From DATGSL01 sp964645585 (GTDB lineage Bacteria > Verrucomicrobiota > Verrucomicrobiia > Opitutales > T3Sed10-336): 39,828 nt of DNA. Shown piece by piece: positions 30,754 through 39,828 of the stretch. A program made the translations under genes and the position numbers. The stretch is from NCBI GenBank assembly GCA_964645585.1, contig CAZYAN010000039.1, positions 1 to 39,828 of the forward strand, in the 5' to 3' direction. Below the pieces are notes generated by a model. The model had not been told where the DNA came from, searched no databases, and saw only the letters and a list, made by a program, of their open reading frames with translations. The number at the start of each line of letters is the position of its first letter. Positions within the stretch are counted from its first letter, which is position 1.

Positions 30754-32666
30754 GCGTCGTCGAAAGTCATAAAAACTACGACCCGCGCCTGCGCGTGTTT
30801 TATCTGATGGTCGCGGCGATCGTGCTGCTCCTTCTCGGCGGGCTCGCGCGCCTCCAGCTTTTTCACAGCGCGACCTACAGCGAAAAAGAAAAACAGCAAA
30901 ACCAGCGGCGGGTCCTGATCCCCGGTCCGCGAGGAAACATTTTCGACCGCGAGCGCCGCCTCCTCGTCGGCAACCGGCCCCGCTTTTCCGCGGTCATTTA
31001 CCTCGCCGAATTGCGGCAGGAATTTCGCCTCGAATACATCAAACTCGTCCGTGACTACCGCGAAGCGGGCATCGAAGAAAATGAGCGTGCTCCGTGCCGC
31101 GCTTGCTCTGAAACCGAACTCGAAGCGCGGGCCGGCGTCGTGCAGCGCTACCTCGACAAGATCAACGAAGCCACGGGGCAAAATCACCGGGTCGACCCGA
31201 TCGACCTCGACAAGCATTACCACCAAAGGCTGCTCCTCCCCTATCCGCTGGTCAGCGATCTCAGTTCCGGCGAATTCGCCAAAATCATCGAACAGATTCC
31301 TCGCGAGTCAAAAATCCAGCTTCACACCTCAAGCGCCCGCTACTACCCGCACGATTTCGCCGCGGCTCACGTGCTCGGCTACGTCTCCTCGACCGATGAG
31401 CTTCCTGAGCGCGGATTGCCGGGCGAGAACCTGATGACGTTTAACATCCGCGGAAGCGTCGGTCGAACCGGACTCGAGCGGTTTTACAACCAGCACCTCC
31501 AAGGGCGGACCGGCAGCGAGATCTGGATCGTCGACCCAAGCGGATTCCGCTACGGCAAACCGGTCGAACAACAGCCGCCGATCAAGGGCAAGGATCTGAT
31601 GATCAGTATCGACGTCGACCTGCAAAAGGTCGCGCAGCGCGCGATCGGCGCGCGCACCGGGGCCGCGATCGCGATGGATGTGCAAAGCGGCGAAGTCCTC
31701 GCCCTCGCGAGCAAGCCGGATTACGATCTGAATGACCTGACGCCATACATCCCGACCAGCGTTTTCCAGGAGATTGAGGAGAGCGGCGGCTGGCTCAACC
31801 GCGCCGTGCAAGGCGTTTATCCGCCAGGATCAACGTTCAAGATCGTCACGGCGATGGCCGCGCTCCGGGCCGGGGCGATCACTCCAGAGACAACCTCCTA
31901 CTGTTCCGGACGCTACCAGGTCGGGCGGGCATCGTTTCCCTGTCACAACCGGGCCGGTCACGGTCTCGTCGATCTCGCAGAAGCGCTTCGCGTCAGTTGC
32001 AACGTCTTCTTCTACGAACATTCCCAAGAGGCGACGATCGACGCGATCGCCGCGGAGGCCCGCCGCTTTGGTTTTCACGAAAAAACCGGCATCGAACTCC
32101 CGTCCGAAACCGGGCGAATGATCGTTCCCGATCGCGACTACAAACAGCGGGTCCATGGACAAGCCTGGTTCCCGGGCGACACCGCCAACGTCTCGATCGG
32201 ACAAGGCTTTTTGCAGGTCACGCCGCTGCAACTGACCGCTTTTACCGCGTCGCTCGCCCGCGGCGAAACCCGCACGAAACCGACCCTGATCCGCCGCTCG
32301 GCCGGCTACCTGCAAACAAGCGAACCGATCGGCCTGTCCGCTGCGGCGATGGAGGAAATCCGCTCCGGCATGGCCGCGGCGGTCGAAACCGGAACCGCCC
32401 GCTACGCGCGAATGGACAATGTCGCCGTCGCCGGAAAAACCGGAACCGCCCAGGTGCGCGCCCGCGGCGGCACCCTGCACCTGGCGTGGTTTATCGGCTA
32501 CGCCCCGATCGAAAAACCCGAAATCGCGGTCACGGTCTTAATCGAAGGGACCGACCTCCTCGATAATTACGCCGGCGGCACAACAGCCGCCCCAGTCGCC
32601 CGAGAAATCTTCGAAAAGTACTTCGCAAAGAATCCCCCCTCCCCCGAACTCGCCGCCAACCAATAG
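30750..32666 (+). CDS. mrdA: Penicillin-binding protein 2, elongation transpeptidase
   Basis: 638 residues, usual length. Short cytoplasmic tail, membrane helix about 15-33 (VFYLMVAAIVLLLLGGLARL), pedestal domain with PGPRGNIFDRE (58-68), then transpeptidase domain with S361-x-x-K364 (YPPGSTFKIV), S416-C-N418, and K563-T-G (AGKTGTAQV). It cross-links side-wall peptidoglycan and works with MreC and RodA. C385 and C398 may form a disulfide. A charged segment near 105-150 (EENERAPCRACSETELEAR) is an insertion-like part of the pedestal. The rodA gene that often follows in this operon is absent here: the next gene is the giant secreted protein. Confidence 0.97.
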   Translation: MSVVESHKNYDPRLRVFYLMVAAIVLLLLGGLARLQLFHSATYSEKEKQQNQRRVLIPGPRGNIFDRERRLLVGNRPRFSAVIYLAELRQEFRLEYIKLVRDYREAGIEENERAPCRACSETELEARAGVVQRYLDKINEATGQNHRVDPIDLDKHYHQRLLLPYPLVSDLSSGEFAKIIEQIPRESKIQLHTSSARYYPHDFAAAHVLGYVSSTDELPERGLPGENLMTFNIRGSVGRTGLERFYNQHLQGRTGSEIWIVDPSGFRYGKPVEQQPPIKGKDLMISIDVDLQKVAQRAIGARTGAAIAMDVQSGEVLALASKPDYDLNDLTPYIPTSVFQEIEESGGWLNRAVQGVYPPGSTFKIVTAMAALRAGAITPETTSYCSGRYQVGRASFPCHNRAGHGLVDLAEALRVSCNVFFYEHSQEATIDAIAAEARRFGFHEKTGIELPSETGRMIVPDRDYKQRVHGQAWFPGDTANVSIGQGFLQVTPLQLTAFTASLARGETRTKPTLIRRSAGYLQTSEPIGLSAAAMEEIRSGMAAAVETGTARYARMDNVAVAGKTGTAQVRARGGTLHLAWFIGYAPIEKPEIAVTVLIEGTDLLDNYAGGTTAAPVAREIFEKYFAKNPPSPELAANQ

Positions 32667-32983
32667 GCAAGAGTTCTGGAAACCAATCTGAAAATCCCCC
32701 GCCAGCTTCGATAGCATACCAATAAGCTGGCCCTTGAGAAGCCGGCGGGCTACGCCATCCACCGCCGACCTCACCAATGTGATGCTTGAAGGTAATTGAG
32801 TCCAGGACACGTGTCGGCCTTGTTCAGTCAATTGCCCTTGACATTCGCCTGTACGGCCCAATGCTGCCGCAGCAGAACCTTTTTCACCCAAACCCTGGAG
32901 CGTCGCCTTCTCAACCCCTTTAGCTTTGAGGATGCTTTCCTCCCGCCTCGCGTCGGCCGCGCGCGGCCGCTCATACCAAATCC
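32667..32983. other. Intergenic stretch after mrdA, no supported gene
   Basis: About 317 bases. It contains the hairpin at 32701-32731 and a long open minus-strand frame (32538-33059) that overlaps both neighbours antisense and has no recognisable domain. It may contain decayed coding DNA, but I could not identify any. The promoter for the giant gene should be here; TTGACA at about 32838 is a -35-like hexamer with no good -10. Confidence 0.45.
32701..32731. terminator. Hairpin 35 bases after mrdA
   Basis: GCCAGCTT (32701-32708) pairs perfectly with AAGCTGGC (32724-32731) around a 15-base loop. It may end the mre operon, but it has no T run on the plus strand, so a Rho-dependent or processing role is equally possible. 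Confidence 0.35.
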
Positions 32984-35900
32984 ATGAACCGACCCAACTA
33001 CATCCTGCTCCTAGCCGCCTCAATTTTTCTGATCGCGACCCTCGCTTCGTCCGGTGCATCCACGCTTCTTCTCGAAGAAGATTTCGAAAGCTACGCTGAC
33101 GACGCGGCCCTGGATGCGGTCTGGCCGAAGGTCGGGAATGCGACGACCTATTTGGCGGACGCTCCCGATGACAGCGGGAATGCCGTCCTCTATTCGAAAG
33201 GCGATCGGCGCCATCGAGCGTTCGGACCGGTGACGCCCACCGATGAGGATCCTCTGTATTTGCGCGTTGAATTTTATGACGATTATCAAGTCAATGTTCC
33301 AGGGCGCGACTACGTGGGGCTGTGGGGCGGAGCGTCCATTCACGACGGCCGACTGATCGAGGTGGGCCTTTATAATCATGATCCAGCGCTGGCGACGGAT
33401 CATTACAACGCGCGAGTATTTGGCTCTGTCCACGGTTTCAATTGGTTCGATCTGCAGACCCAGCGGTCCGCCGGTTGGCATGTGATCGAGATCATTGTTT
33501 TCAGTGACACGGCGGAAATTCATTTTGACGGCGATCTTGACACTGTTGTCGATTGGGCCGGCGGCGAGCTCGGCGCCGTGCGGCTGGGCTTCGGAGCGGG
33601 CGCCTCGCAAACCGGCGTCTATTACGATGACTTGCTGATCGAAAGCCGGAAGGACTTTCCACTCTACAGCACGAACTTCGCCGCATCGGAGGGATTTACA
33701 CCGGGCGATTTAAATACCCAGGATGGATGGGCCGTCGAGCAGGGAACCGCATCAGTCACGGCGAACGGACCCGATGATCACACTGTCATTCTGCAATCCG
33801 GATCGCCCCGCGCCCGGATCTCTCGGAATTTCACTGAATTCTCCTCTGAATCGGTTGTTTTCCTGGATTTCAGCGTCAGCGGCGGTGCCGGCGAGCCGCC
33901 GTCGAACGCGCCTGAAGCCTCGTCGCCCGACGCGTTTTACGTGGCGCTTGTTAAAGAGGAAAACCTCGCGCGATTTTATGTTTTCGCCGGCGACGGAGCA
34001 GGATCGGGAGAATGGGTGCCGAGCAACGCGACCGCGCCGGTCGATTCCAATGGAAACCTGCTTTCCTGGGTCGTGGTGACCGTCCGGCTCGATTATGTAA
34101 GAGCGACGTTCGATCTCTACGTCGACGGCATCCTCGCGGGTCACGATTACGGACTGCTGTTCGATGACGTGACACACTTTTCAAAATTCGCGCTCCACGG
34201 GAATCCCGAGATGGACGTCGTTCTAGACGACTTCTACGCCTCGCCGGTTCCCGTCATGTGGGAAAATCAATCTCGCGACGGAATCACGGACTGGTGGAAG
34301 GAATTGCACGAATTTTCGCTGACGGGAGATATTCGCGACGACGATCCGTATCAGGAAAACCTCTCGAATATTGAACGCTTTTTATTGCAAACCGGATTCG
34401 AATTCGATCCTGCTGGCGCTACCGTTTTTCACGATGATTTTGAGTCGGGCGACCTTTCCAACTGGACGGAATGGTCCACCGGCTCGGCGCTGACGGTCTC
34501 GACGGGCGAGAACCGCACGCCTCGGGGTTCGTACAGCGCGGCACTGAACAATTCGAGCCAGAAGATGTACCGCGATTTGGGAAGCGGTGTCGAAGGCGCG
34601 GCATCCTTTACGTTTTGGATTTATGATGACATGGGGAGCCAGACCCGCTGGTTCGGCGAGGCCCGGACCGGCTTTCAGCAGATTTTCGCCATCGGACATT
34701 ACGGCGTCTCTTTTGGATCGGGAACCGGCAANNNNNNNNNNNNNNNNNNNNNNNNNNNNNNNNNNNNNNNNNNNNNNNNNNNNNNNNNNNNNNNNNNNNN
34801 NNNNNNNNNNNNNNNNNNNNNNNNNNNNNNNCAATCGGAACGGGAATCGGAAGTTCGAGCGGAAGCGTTTGGTTCGATGAAGTCCGCGCCGAGTATTCAG
34901 AAGTTCCGGTTATCGAGTTCCAAACTGCCTCCGGGATTCGACGCGCAGGCGGCCACTATGGCTTTAGTGTTGCCGCGACAGGAAATGTCGAAAGTTACCA
35001 ATGGTTTTTGAACGACGAGGAAATATCCGGAGCGGAATCGTCATCGATCGGTCTGAACGATCTTGGGACCGAGGACGCGGGCGAGTATCGGGTCGTGGTC
35101 TCGAACGGTGTCGGCAGCGTGACGAGCGACCCATTCTATCTTGCCGTTGTGTCGGGTGAACCGTCGCATTCGACAGTGGACCCGGGTACCGCGGCGAATT
35201 TTACCGTCGATGTTCACAGCCCCCCGGGCCTGAGTTTTCAATGGCGGAGAAACGGTGTTCCCCTCATCGGCGGCGCGCGCATATCCGGCGTGAATACATC
35301 GACACTGACAATCGACGCCGCGAACCGCGGCGATGAAGGCGCCTATACAGTATTGCTCTCTCTCAATGGCATAGAGTTTGAGACAAAGCCCGCCGCTCTT
35401 CGAGTGAATGGAAACCAAGTCTTCCACGACGACTTTTCGTCGGGTGATCTCGAAAACTGGACGCATGTACCCGGCTCGACCAGCCTCACCATTTCCGGGA
35501 ATCACACCAGACCGGGCAGCGATTATGCGGCCAAGATTTCCTCCTCAACGGACAAGATGTACCAAAACCTGCAAACCGATGTCGGCGGACACGCTCGCGC
35601 GGTCTTCTGGATTTATGACAACGGTGAGAGCATTGATGTTCGGTGGTTCGGAGAGGTCCGAGCGTATCAAACCGACGGATTTTCCGTAAATGGAAATGAC
35701 GATCTCGAGCAGGTGTTCGCGATCGGGAAATATCACAGCAATTTTTCGGCTTTCAACTTTTCAACCGGCTCCCTGATCGGCGAAACGGTTAACCTGAACA
35801 AATACCAGGGCCGCGTCGGATACGGCGAGAATACCGGCTGGTTCAATCTCGACGCACCTGGTTCTCCCAATGTGTCGATCGGCTGGCACAAATTCGAGAT

Positions 35901-38900
35901 CGAACGCATGGCCGGCGGCAGTACAATCAATTTTTATGTGGACGGCATCCTATCGCGAACCATCACCGACGCAGATTACGCGGAATGGGATGTCGCGACA
36001 ATCGGCTCAGTTGGCCATTTCAGCGATCAAAATCCTGTGGACCACGACGCTTGGTTTGGGGGGCTGACGGTGGAGTATATTGAGCCGTCGCTTGAAGAAG
36101 GCTTGCAAGGTCATTGGCCGCTGATTGGTGGAAGCGGAACGACGGCAGAGGATTTTTCTCCTTTCATGAACCATGGTGAGCTTTCGTCATCCGGCGTCGA
36201 CTGGCGGTTTGACGGCTACGGTATCGCTTTCGATAGCACTGGAGAGGTGACCGTTGGCAACCCCGCGGACGGCTCTCTGGATTTCGGGAGTAGATCGGTT
36301 TCTATGACTGCATGGTTCCGGACGACCGCCATTGGGTGGCAGACATTTTTCTCTAAAGGAACGTACGGTTTTGAACCCGGATACAGCATCGGCATCGCGG
36401 ACGGACGTGTTTTTGCCACGATTGGCGGGGAAATTGAAGAGCTTTATATGCGGACGGCCGATAACTTCAACGACGGTCAATGGCACCATGTTGCGGCCGT
36501 GTTTGATCGTGACCGGCAACGCGGATGGATCTTCATCGACGGTGTCGAGGAGGCACTTGCCGACGTCTCCGGCGGAGCCGTCGTTAATGACATCACACTC
36601 GATTTTCTCGGGGTGACTGAACCCAGCGCCAGCAGCGATCGAATGTTTTTCATCGGCGCCGTAGCGAACCCCAGCGACGAACCCACAAACCGCTTTACCG
36701 GGGATCTCGCTGATGTCCGTGTCTATAACCGCGCTTTGTCTAAGGCAGATATCTGGTTATCTCTCTTGATCGACGGACCGGAGCTTCCTGAACTCACGGC
36801 TGAAGCCTCGCCGCAAATTGTCTGCGTCGGCGAGACCGTAACTTTTACAGCAACCGCTGGAACGGAAGGAGGATTTTCCTGGAGCGGCGCTGTGAGCGGC
36901 GACAGCGATACCGTTCAAGCACAATTCTCCACGCCAGGGCTGAAGGAGGCGACCGTCACCTACACCATCAACGGTATCGGAATTTCAGAAACGATTACTG
37001 TCGAAGTGCGCGAGATCGTGCTGACCGCGAGCGCGTCGCCCGCAACCGCCTGCGCCGGCGAGGAGATTGTTTTTTCAGCGTGGGCTTCCGGCTGCTCGGG
37101 CGATTATGACTGGACCGGCGATGCTTCCGGCAACGAAGCGATTGTCTCGCAGGTCTTCAATGAGGCCAAAACGTATCAGGGCGTCGTGCGCTTCTCGCGC
37201 GGAGGCACGGAGCTGTTTGAAACAGTCACCGTGGTGATCACCGAACCCGAAATCGTCGTGACCGCGCATCCAGCGGTTGTCCATCCGGGCGAGACGGTGA
37301 CTTTGTCCGCGTATATCGCGTGCGGCGGAGGCGATTTCGTCGAATGGACCGGTGACGCAACCGGAACCAATGCGGTGATGGAAATGAGTTTTGCAGCCCC
37401 AGGCGTCCACACCGCGACGGCTGAATTTGTAATCGATGGAAAAAGCTATACCGAGGATGCGACGGTAACCGTGAAGCCGACGGTCGAGATGTCTGCGAGT
37501 GCCGACGAGGTTTATCCCGGCGAAACGATTACCTTCACCGCCTTTGGCCAGAGTCCCTCCGGCGGATCCCACCAGTGGTCTGGAGATGTTTCGGGCACAG
37601 GAAAGACAAAGTCGATTACCGCAAAGGCCGATCGCGACTCCTACACCGGAACCGTCGTGTACAAGCGCAACGGCCTCGAGAGCAGACCCGTGAGCGCAAC
37701 CGTGCAAGTTAAACGTCCGACGCTGACGACGTCGGTCAGTTCACCAATTGTTGCGAAAGGGGAAGAAATAATTCTCACAGCTGAAGCCACCGGAGGACCG
37801 GGTGGAAGCTTTTACTGGTCGGGGCATGTCACGGGGTACGGTCCAGAGGTTGCGGCGACGTTCAATTCATCCGGAAGACGGAAGGCACAAGTAGAGTATT
37901 CTTTTCCCGGAGGGACGATTGTGCGCGATGTTTTCTTCGCAGTAAGTCCGGACGGTCCGGATCCGCTGGAGTGCGAACAGCCCGGAAGCAACCTTGGTCA
38001 GATATGGCTCCCTAACAGCAATTTCGATGAAGTTACAGTATTGATCCCCGTTTCGGACCCCACCGAACCCAATTGGACTTTCGTGCCCGTTTTCGCCGGC
38101 ATCGTCACTCGTTGTACGCCCGAGGGCCGAAGTCTGTGGGGTGAGTTTCGATGGAGTTCGAACCTGGCAAACATTAGTGGCCCGATCGAATTTACGCTGG
38201 ACGGCGAACCGATGGCGCCTCCGGATGCGCTTAATGAGAGCGACAGGATCGAGAAAGAGATCGGTGGACATGTAGGCGACGGCGTTCATGACTGGCACAC
38301 CACGTCCGTGGAGCTTGGCTTTCTCAGTACGGGCAGCGGCGCTCGCGTCCATAATCTGCTTGTTCAACCGATACCCGATCCTGACCCCGACTCGGTTTCG
38401 GTTCCTCAAGATGACGGGGCGGTCGATCGCAAGCTCAAGGTCACGGTGATGGCTTGCGAGATCGCCGGCATCGGCAAGGATGAAGTGATCGCACAAGGTG
38501 ACATCCGCCAAGTCACGCTGCCTTGCGCCTCGTTTTGGCCGTACAACAACCCCGCCTCGGGCCTGCCGCCCCTCGATGTCCAGAGCGACTGGCACGGGAA
38601 CGCCGAGTTTGACACGATGCACCATGACCCCTCGAGCGCCGATGCGTTTTTCGATCAGCCGGGAGAAAACCTCACAATCACTGTCATGCTCGACGGACAC
38701 TTCGAGGGAGAAACGACGTTTCACTCCCAGCCGTTCCACGTCGCCCGGATCGATCTGGACGTGATCCCGGTCGGCCAGACCGAGCCGCTGCCGGAAGAGG
38801 AAAAGAACGATCCCGGCGCGTGGGTTTTAGCCAAAAATTCAGCGGAGGCTCCCGAGCCGCTGGCGAAGGCGACGCTGATCGTCCGCCCGACGGAGGTGAG

Positions 38901-39828
38901 CGGTTTGACACGGGAGCTTGAATGGGACGAAGATAAGCTCATTGTGCGGGACAAGGCGACAGGCGCGCTCGTCGAAAGCGGACTCGTTCTGGAGGAGAGT
39001 GACGGCCTGCGGGAGTTCACCGTCACCGGAACCGAAGAGTTCGAGCCCGGAGACGAAGAAGAAATCACACTGAAAGTGGAAGAGCCGGACGGATCGGATG
39101 TGGGCGAGGATGCGATACAGCTCGTTCATCCAAATCTGGCGATGAGCGTGACGTGGGAATCGCTCGATGAGGAGAATGAGATTGAGGATTTTCAACTTCC
39201 GGCTTACTTCAGCGAGTTCACCGATCTGGATCTGACCTGGCTCGAAGGCTGGCGTTATTTCCCATGCGCGGAAGAGCCGGGCGGCGATTACAGAGACATT
39301 GTGGAGGTGAAGGTGGAAATGCCCGGATACGAGGGACGGCAAGTTCGCCTGAAAGCGTTCGATGTCGATGACGCCACGCCCGAGTGGTTCGATCTGGAAG
39401 GAGTGATCGATCAGCACCCCAGTGCCGGCGACGATAATGGCGATTCGCTTCAAGGAGGAAAATTTGCCGATAATCTGAAGGATATCATCACTGTGACTCT
39501 TGATGAAAATGGGGAAGCGGCCGTCAGGTTCCGCGTCGGGTCGCGGCCCGGCAGCAACTACCGTATCGCCGCCGTGCTCGACGAATTCGCGGACTATCTC
39601 GATGTCTTGCAAACGGCCGATGAGGAACAGCCATTCTGCGTGCTAAACGGCAATGCGCCGCTCGATGAAGCAATACCGGGCGCGGTTTCCCCGACTCTGA
39701 CCATCTGGCGAAAACTCCATTTGGAAGTCGATTCAATGGATGAGGTTCCGGAGGAGGGGCCACAGAAGAACGCTTATACGGGGACGGTCACGCGTTTGGG
39801 AGAGGTAAAGCCGGAAGGATACACGACA
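32984..39828 (+). CDS. Giant secreted modular protein (jelly-roll, Ig-like, LamG-like, repeats), 3' end outside window
   Basis: Reads from ATG 32984 to the gap at 34732 and, in another frame, from 34832 to the window end with no stop; over 2250 codons. Order: signal peptide (1-26); two lectin-like beta modules (about 33060-33640 and 33660-34245); a degenerate calcium-linker (RDGITDWWKEL ... NLSNIERFL); module FHDDFESGDLSNWT (from 34424); two Ig-like domains (GTEDAGEYRVVVSN near 35100; RGDEGAYTVLLS near 35350); a second FHDDFSSGDLENWT module (35419-36090); a LamG-like domain (QWHHVAAVFDRDR near 36490); five tandem repeats of about 77 residues (36793-37950) with GETVTFTA and WSG motifs; then an acidic unique part. 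No enzyme site seen. Likely a surface adhesin or polysaccharide-binding protein. The frame change is a gap artefact. Confidence 0.85.
34732..34831. other. Assembly gap (100 N) inside the giant gene
   Basis: The frame before the gap and the frame after it differ if 100 is taken as the true length. Comparison with the second FHDDF module (35419-36090) suggests about 75 residues are missing. Frame joining needs a missing length of 3n+2 bases, so roughly 220-230 bases is expected. Confidence 0.9.
36793..37950 (+). repeat. Five tandem repeats of about 77 codons in the giant gene
   Basis: Units start at about 36793, 37018, 37252, 37483 and 37720, spaced 225-237 bases. Each begins with a TASASP-like strand, then GE(T/E)(V/I)xFxA, a central W(S/T)G, and ends with a T-V-x-V strand. 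They resemble PKD/Ig-like beta-sandwich domains. Sequence between units has diverged clearly at DNA level, so the duplications are old. Confidence 0.75.

Noticed and set aside
32538..33059. Minus-strand open frame of 173 codons spanning the mrdA end and giant gene start
   Set aside because: Overlaps two real genes antisense, and the middle part has no recognisable domain or ribosome-binding site.
34832..35011. Frame continuing across the fourth gap to a stop at 35011
   Set aside because: The other plus frame has clear Ig-like and module motifs and runs open to the window end; the apparent continuation depends on taking the 100 N literally.
37867..38739. Minus-strand open frame opposite the giant gene
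   Set aside because: The plus frame is continuous with repeat domains; the antisense frame has no similarity and no start context.
1..39828. CRISPR array, tRNA, rRNA or known riboswitch
   Set aside because: No regularly spaced repeats of CRISPR type, no cloverleaf-like CCA-ended structures and no rRNA-like or riboswitch core sequences were recognised by eye; a tRNAscan-SE and Infernal run would be decisive.

Overview
The window looks like a draft-genome scaffold (four gaps of exactly 100 N) from a member of Verrucomicrobiota, probably near Opitutales/Puniceicoccales. The lineage is inferred from the gene set: a PVC-type membrane dehydrogenase with a CxxCH haem site, an SHD1-trypsin fusion, secreted sulfatase and heparinase-type enzymes, and a full mreBCD-PBP2 locus. 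The DNA is GC-rich and ribosome-binding sites are often weak.

Layout. 1-8792 is almost entirely minus strand: a cut-off erythromycin-esterase-like gene, a decayed BNR-type gene, an SHD1/trypsin-like putative lipoprotein, a gap inside a 51-bp repeat array, then a papain-like peptidase directly behind three pilin-like genes (PilX/PilW/PilV-like), and a large PVC-type dehydrogenase. 8950-10586 holds purE-purK (plus). 10878-15013 holds sufS, sufU, sucD and sucC (minus). 15217-18754 is a divergent LacI regulator / heparinase-family pair; the heparinase gene is split only by a false gap. 19066-25460 is a mixed block: PAC2 protein, TPMT-like methyltransferase, TPR protein, a tiny four-cysteine protein, an unknown CxxC protein behind a Fur-box-like dyad, a GreA/GreB-like factor and a sulfatase.

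25511-32666 is an envelope block: pspF diverging from pspA-pspB-pspC, followed in the same direction by mreB-mreC-mreD-mrdA. PspF with sigma-54 would switch on psp genes when the inner membrane is damaged; MreBCD and PBP2 form the side-wall elongation machine. From 32984 to the window end runs one giant secreted protein gene (over 2250 codons) with jelly-roll-like, Ig-like, LamG-like and five tandem beta-sandwich repeats.

I saw no tRNA, rRNA, CRISPR array or intact transposase. The points most worth a second look are the Fur-box-fronted unknown protein, the pilin/papain cluster, the Psp-Mre linkage, the giant surface protein, and the gap artefacts that break or distort real genes.
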